Translations under genes and position numbers: made by a program | Part shown: piece after piece, positions 48,456 through 59,698 of the stretch | Layout of the letters: each line of letters opens with the position of its first letter | Numbering within the stretch: position 1 is the stretch's first letter | Assembly (NCBI GenBank): GCA_022457155.1 | Contig: JAJGOT010000131.1 | Span: 980,001 to 1,044,000 of the forward strand | Origin: Cladopsammia gracilis | Taxonomy: Eukaryota; Cnidaria; Anthozoa; Scleractinia; Dendrophylliidae | Direction of reading: 5' to 3' | Length of the DNA stretch: 64,000 nucleotides | Notes under the pieces: generated by a model | The model's input: only the letters and a program-made list of their open reading frames with translations | What the model was told of the DNA's origin: nothing | The model's database searches: none

Positions 48456-51400
48456 ATGGAGAGAATTTTCACTTATATAGCCGCCTTGTTTACACGTCTG
48501 CTATTCTCATTGCATGCAATTGTGATGGTTTACTGGTTGGTGACTTTGAAGCAAGACAAAACGTATTTTCTTTTCCTCCTTCTTCTTGTGGCTCTCCTTG
48601 TGGAAACAATATTCACCGTTGGAGTTCGCAAAGGACATGAATACAGCTGGTAAGTATGCTGTCAGTACTGTGTCACGGGTTTTTTTACGATGCTGAACCG
48701 GTCCAGTGAAATATCAAATTTCGGCACCGTTCTCTTCCGTGTGAGCTACGACACGATGATACCCCGGGGATGATCCTTCGTCAGTTGAAAAGATGTCCAA
48801 ATGTTTTAATTCAAAACGTTTCTAGTAATTACTTCAAGAAATAAACAAAAAAGAAGGATATTGAAGCGATGAAATTCTCAGAAATCTTCGCGACAAAAAT
48901 TTCAACTGTTTTAATTTTAGTTTGAAAAGGGAATTTTGTCTTCTCCGCGTGCTACTGAGTCTGTATGACTGGGAAAAGCTGCCATGTAAAAGGAAACCAC
49001 GCGGAGCGAAAATGAAAAATATGTGGGTTCATTAAAAATGACATGCGAAATTTCTTTTACTTCTAACTCAAACATACTGCGTTTCGTTTGTTTTTCATTT
49101 AGAATATTAAAAACGAAGAAGAACTTTTATACAGAACGTAGCGTCTAGCGTTATAATGGCTAGCGGTATATCATAGCATATACCGACTCTTGCGAATTGA
49201 GAGAACTGGCCTGCAACATTTCAGGATCAAAAACAACAGGATACGTTTACAGGAAGTTTGCAGACAACTTGAAGTTTTTATTCGAACTTGTCTCGATCGC
49301 TTTCATGGACAAAGTCTTAAATAAACATCTCCTAAAAGCCGCTTATCCGTTGTTTAATTGGATTCATTGTTTTGGGGGCCTAGCAACGAGATGGCTCTAT
49401 GAACAAATTCACAACCTATTTCTTCCTGGTGCTATTATCGATTTTCTTTTCTTTTTCATTTAAAATAGATAATTTTCCTACATTTTATACACTTTGATTC
49501 TGACAAGTATACTCGTTGAAGAAAAATATTTATCTTAAAAGCCAATGTTGTCAACAAAAGGGTTAAGCGGTGCGAATGAAATGCTTACTCATCCTGTGGT
49601 AAATTTAAGAATATAGTGAGTTGCTTGTTCCGAATATTTTGGATTTTTTTTATTCTTTTTCCAGTTATTCTGTTAATCATACATAGAGTAAAATAGATGA
49701 AGCAGGAATTAGGTTTCCTATCTGAGCACATCAAAGTGCTGAAGTGAAAGAAAGAGAGCTGAAGAAAACGAATTAGCAATACAGAATATTTGCCGTGCTA
49801 CGTGATTCTGTTAAAGAATATTGTCGCCAAAAATTTTGAAACTGTTTACTAAGATAAGTCTTAATTGCATTTTGAAAGCCAAATCGTAAAAGCCGCTGGA
49901 AGTAAGTCTATAACTTCTTTTCAAATTTGCATTGTTTTATGCAAATATTTTTACTACAAAGTGACCGGCAAAAACGTCACTTTTTTCATAAAAAATTCTT
50001 CCAAAACAGGTGGCGCAAGTCATTTTGAAAGAATAACCTGTGATTATTGGCAAAGTGAATCGCACTTATTTCCTGAGAAACATTTGCAATAAAATCCGTG
50101 ATTACCAATTTCCTATTGAAAAAAGCAATGTGGCAGTTGAGGCAATATCACTTAACAATCTTTTATTCTCTCTGTTACCCTGCAGTAGCTTGAAGTGAAT
50201 GTTCATTCTACAATATCAGTCATTGCCTTTTTGCATATAATTAAGCCAGCATCCTAAAAATAACATTCGTACACAAAAACTCTGCGGATTTTCTTGACGA
50301 TGCAGTTTGCTCTTGGCAAAAGGGCACTAACTCTACCTGCAAAACATGCATGTTTTCTTTTTTCTCAGTCGTGCACGGTGCACTTGAACTGTAGAGCGTG
50401 AGATATAAGAGCTGATAAAGAAAATTTGAAATCTTCGGTTGTTTTCCGCTTCATTTTACTTGTGCCCGAGGTAAGAATTAATTTATGGTTGGTAGGAAAC
50501 GATGGACCATATTTATATTGGAGACGGAAACTGGTGTACGCACAGAAAGCTCGTTCGTAATTCCAGCAACGAGATGCTTCTAACGAACAATCCATCTCGG
50601 GCGAGCTTGCCCGCCGTTCCGCGGTTAGTATATAACGTTTTCTTTCCGCTCTTTTAATATTTGATTACTCGTAGACGATGGATTTTTATCTTAGTTTAAA
50701 GCAGAGGAAATGAGATTAGATTCAAATGGAAGTAGTTGCTTTATCAACAAACAATTCCACATTAGTTTTCACTTTAGAGACTTATATCGAATTGTGATTA
50801 TCATTGCAGCCGCAGAGTCTGTTTTGTTTTATCGCGTTTTTTAAATCCCACGCTAGTCGTTCGACAGCCAGTGCTGCAAAATGCGCTTATGAACAGGCTC
50901 ATTGGTTGCGGATAGCGGCAAAAATATAAGGCCACGACTGGTCATGAGCGACGTCGGCCTTCAAGAAACTAGGCGGGAGGGGGGTGGGGAAGTGATGGGG
51001 GAGCGGAGGAGAGGGGGCAGCTGGCGTGGTTGGCAGGGGAGCGTGTTTGTCTTCTCCATATCCCCAATCTGCAGGCTAGCTAGAGATCAATCAATCACTG
51101 CAACAAACCAGTCCTCTTAAATTCCGTTGACTGGTCGTAAAACACTTTTTCAACAAAACCTTATTTCTTGGCCTTTGGTTCTTGATACCTCGATTTTATT
51201 GCTTCGCTTTGGTGTTTTAGTGTGCAGTTGACATCCTTTTTTACTTTAGGTTTTGTCCAAGCATGTTCTTATACTTGGTAACGATGATTCCCTGTGACTG
51301 GATCGCTAAAGCACAAATACTTGACTGTGTTGTATCCAATAATAATGAAAATACAGCCTGTCTCCGAGCTGTTAATAATTCAGCAGTGATCTACCAAGTA

Positions 51401-52106
51401 AGTAAACAAGTCTGAGTATTCAGGTCAGTACACATTATCCAGGTGACTACAGTACTTTACTGACGAGTGAAGGGAGGGACGAACGTAGCAAGGTGTAATT
51501 TGTTAAACTATAACTGCAACTGAAAGCAGACTTGCACCATCCCCTCGTTATGGCTAATACCTTACACATGCGGTTATGCCATGCTGATGAGTCCTAACAA
51601 GGACAAAACAGCTGTCCATGGCTGCCACTGCCCGGGTGATATGGCTGTGCGCATGCGTAAGGTATTGGCCAATTAAACCGCGGAGATGTGTCATGTGACC
51701 GGCTTTTACTTTCAGATGGTTTATTTGTAACACAGCCAAGTCGAGTCCGATTCACACCTGATTTCGTTTTCGCGAGACCTGTGCGAGCCATGTATTTCTA
51801 GAAGTATTAAGTCTTTAGTTAAAATCGAGTCGATTACGAATGAGTTCATAGCCAACGAGCCGCGCAACGCCGAGTTGCTATGAACTCATGATTGAGGTTG
51901 AGTAGGATAATGTTTCTGATGTAGATAGACAACCCAGCCCTGGATTCTAATAAAAGTTTACCTAACCAAGAAAAACTTTTCGATCGAGAAAAGAGCGGCT
52001 TTTCTACTAGTAATTTTGTAATATATAATGTATTTCATTTAATATTATAGTTATTGTAATGCGCATTTGATCATTTACATGGAATTTGCGCAATATAAGC
52101 ATGTAA

Positions 52107-52138
<32 letters not shown>

Positions 52139-53421
52139 GTGTTTATTCCTATTGTTATTATTATTATATTAGCTGTAAACCTAGCAGTAGGGAGCCAATC
52201 AAAGCGCGAGATTGCTAACATCCGGGGACTGACAATGTGTTAAAGCGGCGCAGCAATCCAAGTCAGCTCAAACCATAATTAGGTGATAAATAGAGTACTC
52301 TCCCTGATGAGTCACTTTGCTGGAGAATCTAAAAGCTCGTTTGTCCTCTGTTTTAGTTTTTGCAAGGAATTCAAATCACTAATGACGAAAGACTACTGTA
52401 CACTATGGAGCAGGCTCTGGTTCTTATCCTGGTGATTGGCAGATGGCTTCTTCCAAAGGGAGGCATAACACGTGACCAGCTGTCCCAGTTACTGCTCATC
52501 TACATAGGCACAGCTGCAGACATTATGGAGTTCACTGAGATTATCAAGGAAGACGAAATCAGGAGAACAAACCCCAAAATGCTTCAGAACAATCACTTTG
52601 TGAACGCTGTGATATTGTTTTGGAGCGCGAGTCTCTTTCAGTTTCCGTTGACGGTTTACGCCATGGAAAGAACGGCGCAGAGATTGGAAAAGGAGAAATC
52701 TCAGCTGGAAGAACAGCTGAGGAAAATCAAAGAGGAGAAGGATACGCGAAGGAAGAGAAATCAAGTTGCGCCTTCACCAGCTTTGTACACGTACAAAAAG
52801 AACAACAGTCAGGATGGGAATGAGCCGGACAAGATCCGCGTCAAATATATTCAGACCAAATTCGGTCTTGAAATCAAACCGGAATTGACGTCAGTTACAA
52901 GCACGGACGAGGAGGAAGCTACTAGCAGCCAGGTTCCTCACGGAAAATGCAGTCGGTGTTGCTACGGGTTCAGCAAGGCCCTCAACAACTTAGGTTTGAA
53001 GATGCAAGATTACACTGAACTTGTTAGCTTGATTATACCTATGCTAATGCAAGACGGACCGTTCCTTATCATTCGTCTGATTGTAATCGCTTATTATCAA
53101 ATTTACCATGATACTTTGTACTTTCTCACAGTCAAGAACGCCCTGGTTGTAATGCTTCAAGTGTACCGTATATTCGTTTTGTATTACAAGCCACCAGAAG
53201 AGGACATTGACGAGTTGTTTCCAGAAAATGATGCATCGCACAGGCTAAGCAACGTGCAGACCGCCATTAAATCAGTACAGCACACGCGACTTGCTATAAG
53301 TCTAGTTTCCAGGCTCCAGCGACAGTCAAAAGGGCATCGTGGTCGTTTTAAAAGGAGAAGTGTACACACGCCGAATAATCAAGGTGAAGACGACAATAAG
53401 AGACATTTACCTGATGTATAG
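48456..53421 (+). CDS. TMEM26: Transmembrane protein 26 (TMEM26) orthologue, three exons
   Basis: Multi-pass membrane protein of unknown biochemical role; the mammalian gene is known as a beige-fat marker. Exons 48456-48649, 51250-51397 and 52357-53421 (TAG 53419-53421), 468 residues (human about 368). The ATG at 48456 sits in GAGCCATGG. Matching blocks: TRLLFSLHAIV, FLYLVTMIP, LVIGRWLLPKGGITRDQLSQ, YIGTAADIMEFTE, FWSASLFQFPL, QDGPFLIIRLIVIAYYQI, VKNALVVMLQVYRI. Several hydrophobic segments lie in exons 1-3. Extra length comes from a charged insert of about 110 residues with a coiled-coil-like ERTAQRLEKEKSQLEEQLRK, and from a basic C-terminal tail. Intron 1 is 2.6 kb; intron 2 carries the hammerhead-like motif at 51579-51621. 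Confidence 0.92.
51552..51670 (+). repeat. Inverted-repeat element enclosing a hammerhead-shaped motif
   Basis: Outer arms GGCTAATACCTTACACATGC (51552) and GCATGCGTAAGGTATTGGCC (to 51670) pair with few mismatches and enclose 51579-51621. The unit lies in TMEM26 intron 2. It may be one unit of a dispersed nonautonomous family; no second copy was found in the window. Confidence 0.6.
51579..51621 (+). ncRNA. Type I hammerhead ribozyme-like motif with A at the core G12 position
   Basis: Stem I CCATG (51579-51583) pairs with CATGG (51617-51621). Core CTGATGA is 51584-51590. Stem II GTCCT/AGGAC with loop AACA is 51591-51604. Core AAAA (51605-51608) stands where GAAA is expected. Stem III is the self-complementary CAGCTG (51609-51614), then TC with predicted cleavage after C51616. 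Every helix is perfect. The one deviation is G12 to A, adjacent to a C, consistent with decay of a methylated CpG. G12 is catalytic, so this copy is probably inactive. Confidence 0.7.
52108..52170. repeat. (TTA)n microsatellite
   Basis: Run of TTA/ATT units around 52108-52137 with a second short run to about 52170, in TMEM26 intron 2. Confidence 0.7.
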
Positions 53422-53702
53422 CAACTCTCCATTGCATTTCTAGAGGGATTCCCGCATGTTGTGGATTTGTGTTTTATTTTGCTCTCTATCTCTCCGCCGG
53501 GAAGATTCTGTTTGATTTGTCTTTTTGAAGGAGTGGCGTAGCAGCTGTGGAGAGAACCGTTTATGCTTTCTGGAGGATTTGAGCACGCGAATCACACGCC
53601 CACTGCGAGTGTCCTCAAACTCATGGAAACAGTTAGACGACAACAAGATGTTGGTGACTCCACCGAGTGGCTTTGAATGCCGTGAGAAAGCCTCCCTCTT
53701 TG

Positions 53703-53708
53703 AATAAA
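53703..53708 (+). terminator. TMEM26 polyadenylation signal candidate
   Basis: AATAAA 282 bases after the TMEM26 stop, followed by a T-rich stretch (53721-53752) that could serve as the downstream element. Confidence 0.5.
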
Positions 53709-53879
53709 AGATATACAATATTTTGTCCCGATTGCTATTTTTGATAATTTAGTATTATTCAGTCTATTAACGCATTTTCCACTATTCTTCGCGGCACATT
53801 CCAGTTGGGAAGGTATTATCTTGAAACAAGTTACACTTCCCGTCATCTTTTTATATTTTTTTGTTTTGTTTGGTTACAG

Positions 53880-54000
53880 ACTTACCATCTTCTGTTTGTG
53901 TGGTATCCTGTGCATCTGTAATGGCCGTATCGGTTCACAGAGTTACCATCCTCTGTTTGCGTGGTATCCTGTGCATCTGTAATGGCCAGTATCGGTTTAA
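53880..54000. repeat. Two-unit tandem duplication of about 60 bases
   Basis: TGGTATCCTGTGCATCTGTA followed by ATGGCC occurs in both units (53900 and 53961 regions). The units differ by a few substitutions and one small indel. Confidence 0.8.
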
Positions 54001-54966
54001 AAAACTGCTCAATTAAGGCGAAATTTAGGGATCTTAAAACTGATGAAAAGGAAACGAAAACTCTCAAAATTACTGCCATATGTTTTTTGTGTTTATTTGT
54101 GGCTCGCGAAGACTAAAAATAGCACGAACCCATTACAAAGAACAAGGTGTTCAAACTGATCAGTTAGCGGGTGGAAAAGTGATCGCACATGAAAACAAAC
54201 TTTTGCCATGCAAATCTATAAAATTGTAGTTCTATAAATGTAAGCCGATTGATCTACTTATTTTATTCTTTTCGTTTTTATCAATTCTCCAATTATGTTA
54301 CTTGTTTAGTTGATCCAAAGTTATCTTTTGAATCTGAACATCAACAGCAAGCGGCCTTCGACGTTTTACATAATAATCAGCTTTATGTTGTTGCAAGGGT
54401 GAATGTTTATTCATTAGCAGGTAATGTGGAAATTATTCAAATTATTTGTTGCCGGCAGCTTGAAAGGTCTCGATCCAGCAGCAATTAATTTTATATTTGC
54501 ATCCATATGTATCGTTGACTAGCTTTAGTCTTTTTCCCTTTTATCCACTACCCATGTATCTTTTTCACTTCTCAGGAACGCAGTTTTTGTAGCACTGAAG
54601 TTGTTTATATTAATTAATTTTAAACGAACACGATGGCTGCAAGGTCAGCTGTATAAAGTCACTTGGTAAAAACACTTGAAAAATGAACCACTTTGTATAG
54701 CAAAAGCTAGCAAAGCTTCCTGATAATCATGCCTCTGGAATCAGATCGAATTAAACAGTTTTGCGCTTTTGGTATATTTTCTTTATAATGAAGGAGATAT
54801 TAACTGACAGGTTAAAGTTTGACGCTTCCAGTATTCATTATACAATATAAATAAAAAGTCGACGCAGTGATCGTTTCCTTTGCCGCAAACAGACGACGAA
54901 AATTTTCGATTATTAAAAGCGGAGCCGATGTTTGTCGGTATTACTCGTATATCAGTACCTCGTCAG

Positions 54967-55353
54967 TCAATCCGCGAATAAACTGAATGAGTTGTTCAAC
55001 CCGTGTTTCCTTTTTATCCAGAAGATTCGTAAACGTCCATCCACAATATACGCTAACCATGCCGTGACACTTAAATTTATCACTCCAAACAGCAAGTCAA
55101 CAACAAAGTGCATTTCCTCAGTTATTAAATGCTTCCGAATGAGCCTCTTTAGCAGCGATAAGACAAAATAGACAACAATATCCACGCAAATTGCGCCTGA
55201 GCCAACCAGGACTGTACACAACACCTTGTATGCGTAATCATAAAGTGTACGTTCTTCCTCTTGAAAAGGGAAGTCTGCGGAGTAGATGTGAGGAAACGGT
55301 TTATCCATGTTCGATCCGCTCAGTTTATCATTACCACTCTCGATGTCTGCAAC
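54967..55353 (-). CDS. Candidate terminal exon of an unrecognised membrane protein
   Basis: Minus-strand frame of 128 codons after a consensus-like acceptor (TTTTTTGGCAG ending at 55354), stop TGA at 54967-54969. The peptide has an acidic N-terminal part, then hydrophobic segments AICVDIVVYFVLSLL and VVDLLFGVINLSVTAWLAYI, and a basic C-terminal end (FWIKRKHG), so at least two membrane passes. The frame is closed by TAA just above 55389 and has no ATG before Met at 55311, so an upstream exon is needed. A 40-base segment 55927-55966 (SRLPAILLTE) with AG/GTGAGT borders joins in phase but is weak support. No family recognised. Confidence 0.4.
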   Translation of the reverse strand, partial: VADIESGNDKLSGSNMDKPFPHIYSADFPFQEEERTLYDYAYKVLCTVLVGSGAICVDIVVYFVLSLLKRLIRKHLITEEMHFVVDLLFGVINLSVTAWLAYIVDGRLRIFWIKRKHGLNNSFSLFAD

Positions 55354-55399
55354 CTGCCAAAAAATCTTCAACCACCAGTCCAAAGGCACGGGTTATAGT

Positions 55400-56744
55400 A
55401 TACAGCTGTCACTCGCTTCGTTCTGATTAAGCAGGTTGCGGGTAAAGGATTTCAACTTCACGATGATAATTATTTCAAATACTAAGCCAAACTGAACGCT
55501 TGTGTTTGTACTCTTGGCAGCGCAAAACTGGATCCAAGCCACAAAATTCAGTTATTAAAGGCAATTTTCCAGCTACTGGTCTTTTTAAATAGGAGACTGA
55601 TTCTATTTAGCGATATTATGCACACAGACAAAGTCACTGGGCAAAACATTAATCGCGTCATATGTATTTAAAAAACATTTATGCATAACAAAATTCTCAA
55701 ACGACTTATACATTTTCTACTATCAACGGAGGGCATGCTAATTTTAAATTGTATAATGAAAAAAAAAAAAAGCACAGTAACGTTTTATGGTCATCCAAAA
55801 GCTGTTATAAGTAGACGCGCAACATGAATTCAGCAATAGAAGATGTACAAGGTGCGGTCCATGCGGCCACCTGCTATCGTGTTTACAAAACTCACTGGCG
55901 ACAACCAGGTTTGGCGAAAAACTCACTTCCGTTAGCAGAATAGCTGGCAACCGAGAGAAAATGAGGCTGAAAATAGAACCGCACGTTTTTTTGCTTTCAG
56001 ACCACAAAAAATATTATTTCTAAAAATAGTAGTTCCCCGAAACTAACAACTTCTTAGTGGCGTAACTTAAAACAAAGGGGGAAAACATAACATAAATGTT
56101 CTATCTATTTATGAACGTTGATTCCTTATTGTCTTAATATGGGGCCTGCTAAGTACCATCAAAAATTACATTTTTGTTTCGGATTTTCGCGACTTTTATG
56201 GCGACTTTTTTTTCGCAACTTTTCTGGAGCTCGTGTCATCACAGGCTAAGAGACGTACAGCACATGTACAAAATGGTGTTAAAAATTGTCCGCAATTGCT
56301 TTATTGCTGCAATCTACCGCGGTTCTTCCACGATATATACTGTACTGCAGCAAAACACTGTTGAGCTTTAATGCATGACCTTATCGAGCGATACTTTCAG
56401 CTAGAGCTTCAACACTGGGAAATGCTCTCGCACGCAATTGTTTTAAGTTTGCATCAACTGAAGAGCATTTTGGCTCGCAGACAGCGCTCGTAACTTTTCT
56501 TAAGTCCTTCTCTTAGACGCATAGTCAACGGCGAACTCAGAACTGATCCTTCAAAATCGCTCAAAATATCACTTTTACGGCAAAAGAACGACAACACACA
56601 GCAAGTAAAGTAATTAAACGTTTATTTAGCGTTAATCAATACATATATTTGGCGATACGTCGCGATAATATGAAATTTAGGTAAATCCCATACATTTCCT
56701 ATAAAATTACAAACGGTTATGATATGTTACACAAACAAATTGTG
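55400..56744. other. Intergenic DNA, nothing further recognised
   Basis: AT-rich. Apart from the possible small minus-strand exon at 55927-55966, no gene or repeat was identified. Confidence 0.45.
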
Positions 56745-57405
56745 TGGGGGCCCTGTGGCCTATATACTAATATCCCACAGGAGGAAGGAACAAACACTGT
56801 ATTAGTATAGCATACAAAAATCTCTACGAAGAGAAACCTCCTTTACCAAGCGAATACCTCACTGGAAATGCTTATACTTATTCTTAAAGAAAATTCTTTT
56901 CAATTTAACGGAAAGAATTATCTTTAAATTTACGAAACCGCAATGGGAACGACTAAAATGGCAGTTGCCTTTGCAAATATCTTTATGTCTGCGATCGAGA
57001 CACGCGTCATAAGTATAAGGAAAAGATATACTGACGATGTGTTCTCTTTATGGGACATAAGCGAAAGAGGAAATAAGCTTATTCATTGAATTAGCAAACA
57101 ATCATGATCCAATCACGGCTGATATCTCAGAATCCGAAATCACTTTCCTGGATATATGTATATACAAGGGCGACAGATTTAACAAAGAATCTACTGTTGA
57201 TGTTAGAACGCACTTCAAACCGACAGCCGGAAACTTTCCAATATTCTGTCAGTACTTTTCCTCTTGACACCCTTCAAGGGCCAAGAAAGGATTTATTAAG
57301 GGCGAAGCCCTGACAGAGGTTACTTAGAACCAACTTTTCAAAGACAACTTTTGAGGAAAATGTAAGCCTCATTTGAAACAATTAAAGTCGCGAAAATAGT
57401 CGCGA
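56745..57405 (+). pseudogene. Decayed Penelope-like reverse transcriptase fragment
   Basis: In shifting plus-strand frames: CGLYTNIPQEEGTNTVLV (RT motif A region), IYEEKPPLPSEYL, FSI/FNGKNYL-like, ETAMGTTKMAVAFANIFMS (motif B), KRYTDDVFSLWD (catalytic motif, I to T), ESEITFLDICIYKGDRFNKE, VDVRTHFKPT and KKGFIKGEAL. Several stops and frameshifts. The motifs differ from the element at 42643 (TAMGTTKMAVAFANIF versus VAMGSKLGPNYACLF), so it belongs to another PLE lineage. No endonuclease part is retained. Confidence 0.8.
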
Positions 57406-57652
57406 TGAAATAAAGTGTAATTTGTGATGGCACTTAGCGGACTCCGTACTGTCTATTCCAAATATGACGCAGACGGAGCATTCAGAGCAGGGAGGGTACG
57501 AGGCATTGACGTGAAAAATCGCGAAATTGGTACAAATGTTCTGAAGGAGTCTATCTGGACTCATATTTTCATATATTTTCATGATAATAAATACCTAGCT
57601 ATATCTCGGCAGATTGTTATATCAGTTTCGGACTGCGGCAACAACTGATAAC

Positions 57653-57654
57653 TC

Positions 57655-57686
<32 letters not shown>

Positions 57687-57830
57687 ACAACAACAACAAC
57701 ACTTTATTAAATAACAAATATTAACGATTTAAATAGTACCTACCCACAAATAGTTGAAAAACTAGTCGAGGCGGGTAGGTATATTTAAGTTAGGCTTAGG
57801 GCTCAGGTTACAGCAGTTTAGATTACAATA
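57653..57830 (-). repeat. (CAA)n and probable retroposon 3' end
   Basis: About 15 CAA units (57653-57700), then ACTTTATTAAATAAC and a segment containing a GCGGGTAGGTA / TACCTACCCAC inverted repeat. On the minus strand this looks like a noncoding 3' end with a TTG tail, as at 9358-9545. Confidence 0.5.
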
Positions 57831-57926
57831 AATAGTAGATTAAAATAATAAATTAAAAACAGTAAAGAAAGTAGAAAGTGATTACACTATACTGGTCGTT
57901 GTTACAGGATTGGTACAGTTTACAAG

Positions 57927-58216
57927 TACGACTCAATTCTATATACGACTCAATTCTATATACGACTCAATTCTATATACGACTCAATTCCATATACGAC
58001 TCAATTCTATATACGACTCAATTCTATATACGACTCAATTCTATATACGACTCAATTCTATATACGACTCAATTCTATATACGACTCAATTCTATATACG
58101 ACTCAATTCCATATACGACTCAATTCTATATACGACTCAATTCTATATACGACTCAATTCTATATACGACTCAATTCTATATACGACTCAATTCTATATA
58201 CGACTCAATTCTATAC
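57927..58216. repeat. 17-bp minisatellite, about 17 units
   Basis: Near-perfect repeats of TATACGACTCAATTCTA. Two units have C for T (TTCCATA). Because 17 is not a multiple of 3, three units give a 17-residue peptide period (IRLNSIYDSILYTTQFY), which makes spurious long frames. Confidence 0.95.
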
Positions 58217-58560
58217 CTGAGAAAAGCGAAAAGTTACGAGCGCTTTTTCTTTCCAACCCTTATAATTTTGTAATAGAATTGATGTCAGAAAACTGCCTTT
58301 TTAACAGTCTTCTTTTTGTTGTCTTCTATTCTTTGATATTCTCGTCTACCGATTAACCTCCGGCCGAAAGGAAATTCACTAGGATCAGCCCTTGTGCACG
58401 AAACAACCCCAGAGTGAAATTCAAACTCTGTATAATCAGAAGCTTATCATTTGGTGCGTGATCAACGCCTGGTATAATGTGGTCATTTCCTGTTAGTGGC
58501 AGAGAACCTCATACAGGCAACTAGGGCACGTGACCCAGCACCCAGCCCAGAGCTCGTGAG

Positions 58561-58644
58561 CCCCCTTCCCTCCCCATCCCCATACCCATCCCCCGCCCCC
58601 GACCCCAATCCCTCGCCCCCTCAACTCCCCACCCCCCCCCCCCC
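58561..58644. repeat. C-rich tract, potential G-quadruplex on minus strand
   Basis: Over 80 bases with at least eight runs of three or more C, ending in a 13-C run followed by poly-A. On the minus strand the G-runs are spaced by 1-5 bases, fitting intramolecular quadruplex rules. Confidence 0.65.
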
Positions 58645-58929
58645 AAAAAAAAAAATTACAGAAAGAAAAAAAGAAAGCAACATATAACTGCCAATGACCA
58701 TTTTCATACTGAAAGACAGAGAACGTTTTTGGACGAGCAAAACGGACCAGTCGTCGTGGAGTGCCCAAGGGACGGCCACGATTTCTAGCTGGCGTCTTTC
58801 CAACCGTCCAGAGGGGAGGAGAGATTCAGAAATGCTTGGCGATATTAAAATAATATCCTGAGAAGATAGACGGTGCCGTGATGGCGTTTCGCGGCGCCAC
58901 CACTGGTTCTCGTTTGGCGGGAAAACCTG

Positions 58930-59300
58930 CGAACCGGTTGTTTACCATTTACCCAAAAATTCCGGAAATTTCGGTCAGAATGTAAATGGTAAGACAATTT
59001 TGGCTCGACCGACCGGAAAATTTCCGAAATAAACGGAACGTCTTGAAAGGTAGTCCAAAATTCCCAACCGAAATTTCCGAACGGAAAATGTGTGTACCAT
59101 TTGCTTTTATCTACCAGTTCCAGACCCTGCGCCAGTTTTGATGCATAAGCGTGGTTACTCAGCTTGTTTCTGGTGTCAAATGGTAAATGGTACACGCCAA
59201 TCTCAAACGGAATTTCCCTTTCTGGAGTTCTGCTTACCATTTTATACACAAACCGTGGACCAACCGGTTTTCCCGTGTAAATGGTAAATGGTAAACATTG
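58930..59300. repeat. Element with repeated TTTACCATTTAC boxes
   Basis: TACCATTT or its complement AAATGGTA occurs about eight times, often in pairs, with AACCGGTT near both ends (58933, 59263). The part 58970-59135 resembles the reverse complement of 46224-46350 (CTGGAACTGGTAGA, TTTTGGACTACCTTT). A minus-strand frame of about 134 codons spans it but is probably a by-product. Confidence 0.5.
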
Positions 59301-59698
59301 TCTCAGGCTAGATAGACAGCAGACGTAGCAGTGTAATAGTTGTAAATTCCCAGGGCTATTCCTGTCACTCAGTAGTAGTCAAAATTGTCGTCAAACTGTT
59401 ATGGTGGCTTCCCTGCTTTCTTTGATTTGATGTCCAGTTACTACGTTACTACCAGGGGACGGGAACAAGAGAGACCCTAGGGACGAGGTTGTAAAGGAAG
59501 CGCGCAAAAATATATTGCGTGACACAGCTATTCTGTACTACGTCATGTAGTCCCATCAGAAACGTACGTACATTGCACGGCCTAACATAAGCTAAATTCC
59601 ACTTTTCTATCTCTTCTTGTTCATTGTTCGTTCAAATTTCATGGAGCTCAATGAGGTTTTAGTCTAGTCTGAAAAGCTGTCTGCGGATTGAGTCAAGG

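Noticed and set aside
52300..52330. CTGATGAGTCAC near TMEM26 exon 3
   Set aside because: Only the first hammerhead core block is present; no stem II or GAAA follows.
57878..58356. Two long plus-strand frames with an IYDSILYTTQF-type repeat
   Set aside because: Explained by the 17-bp minisatellite.
58845..59249. 134-codon minus-strand frame
   Set aside because: It follows the TACCATTT-box repeat and has no domain; more likely a by-product of the element.
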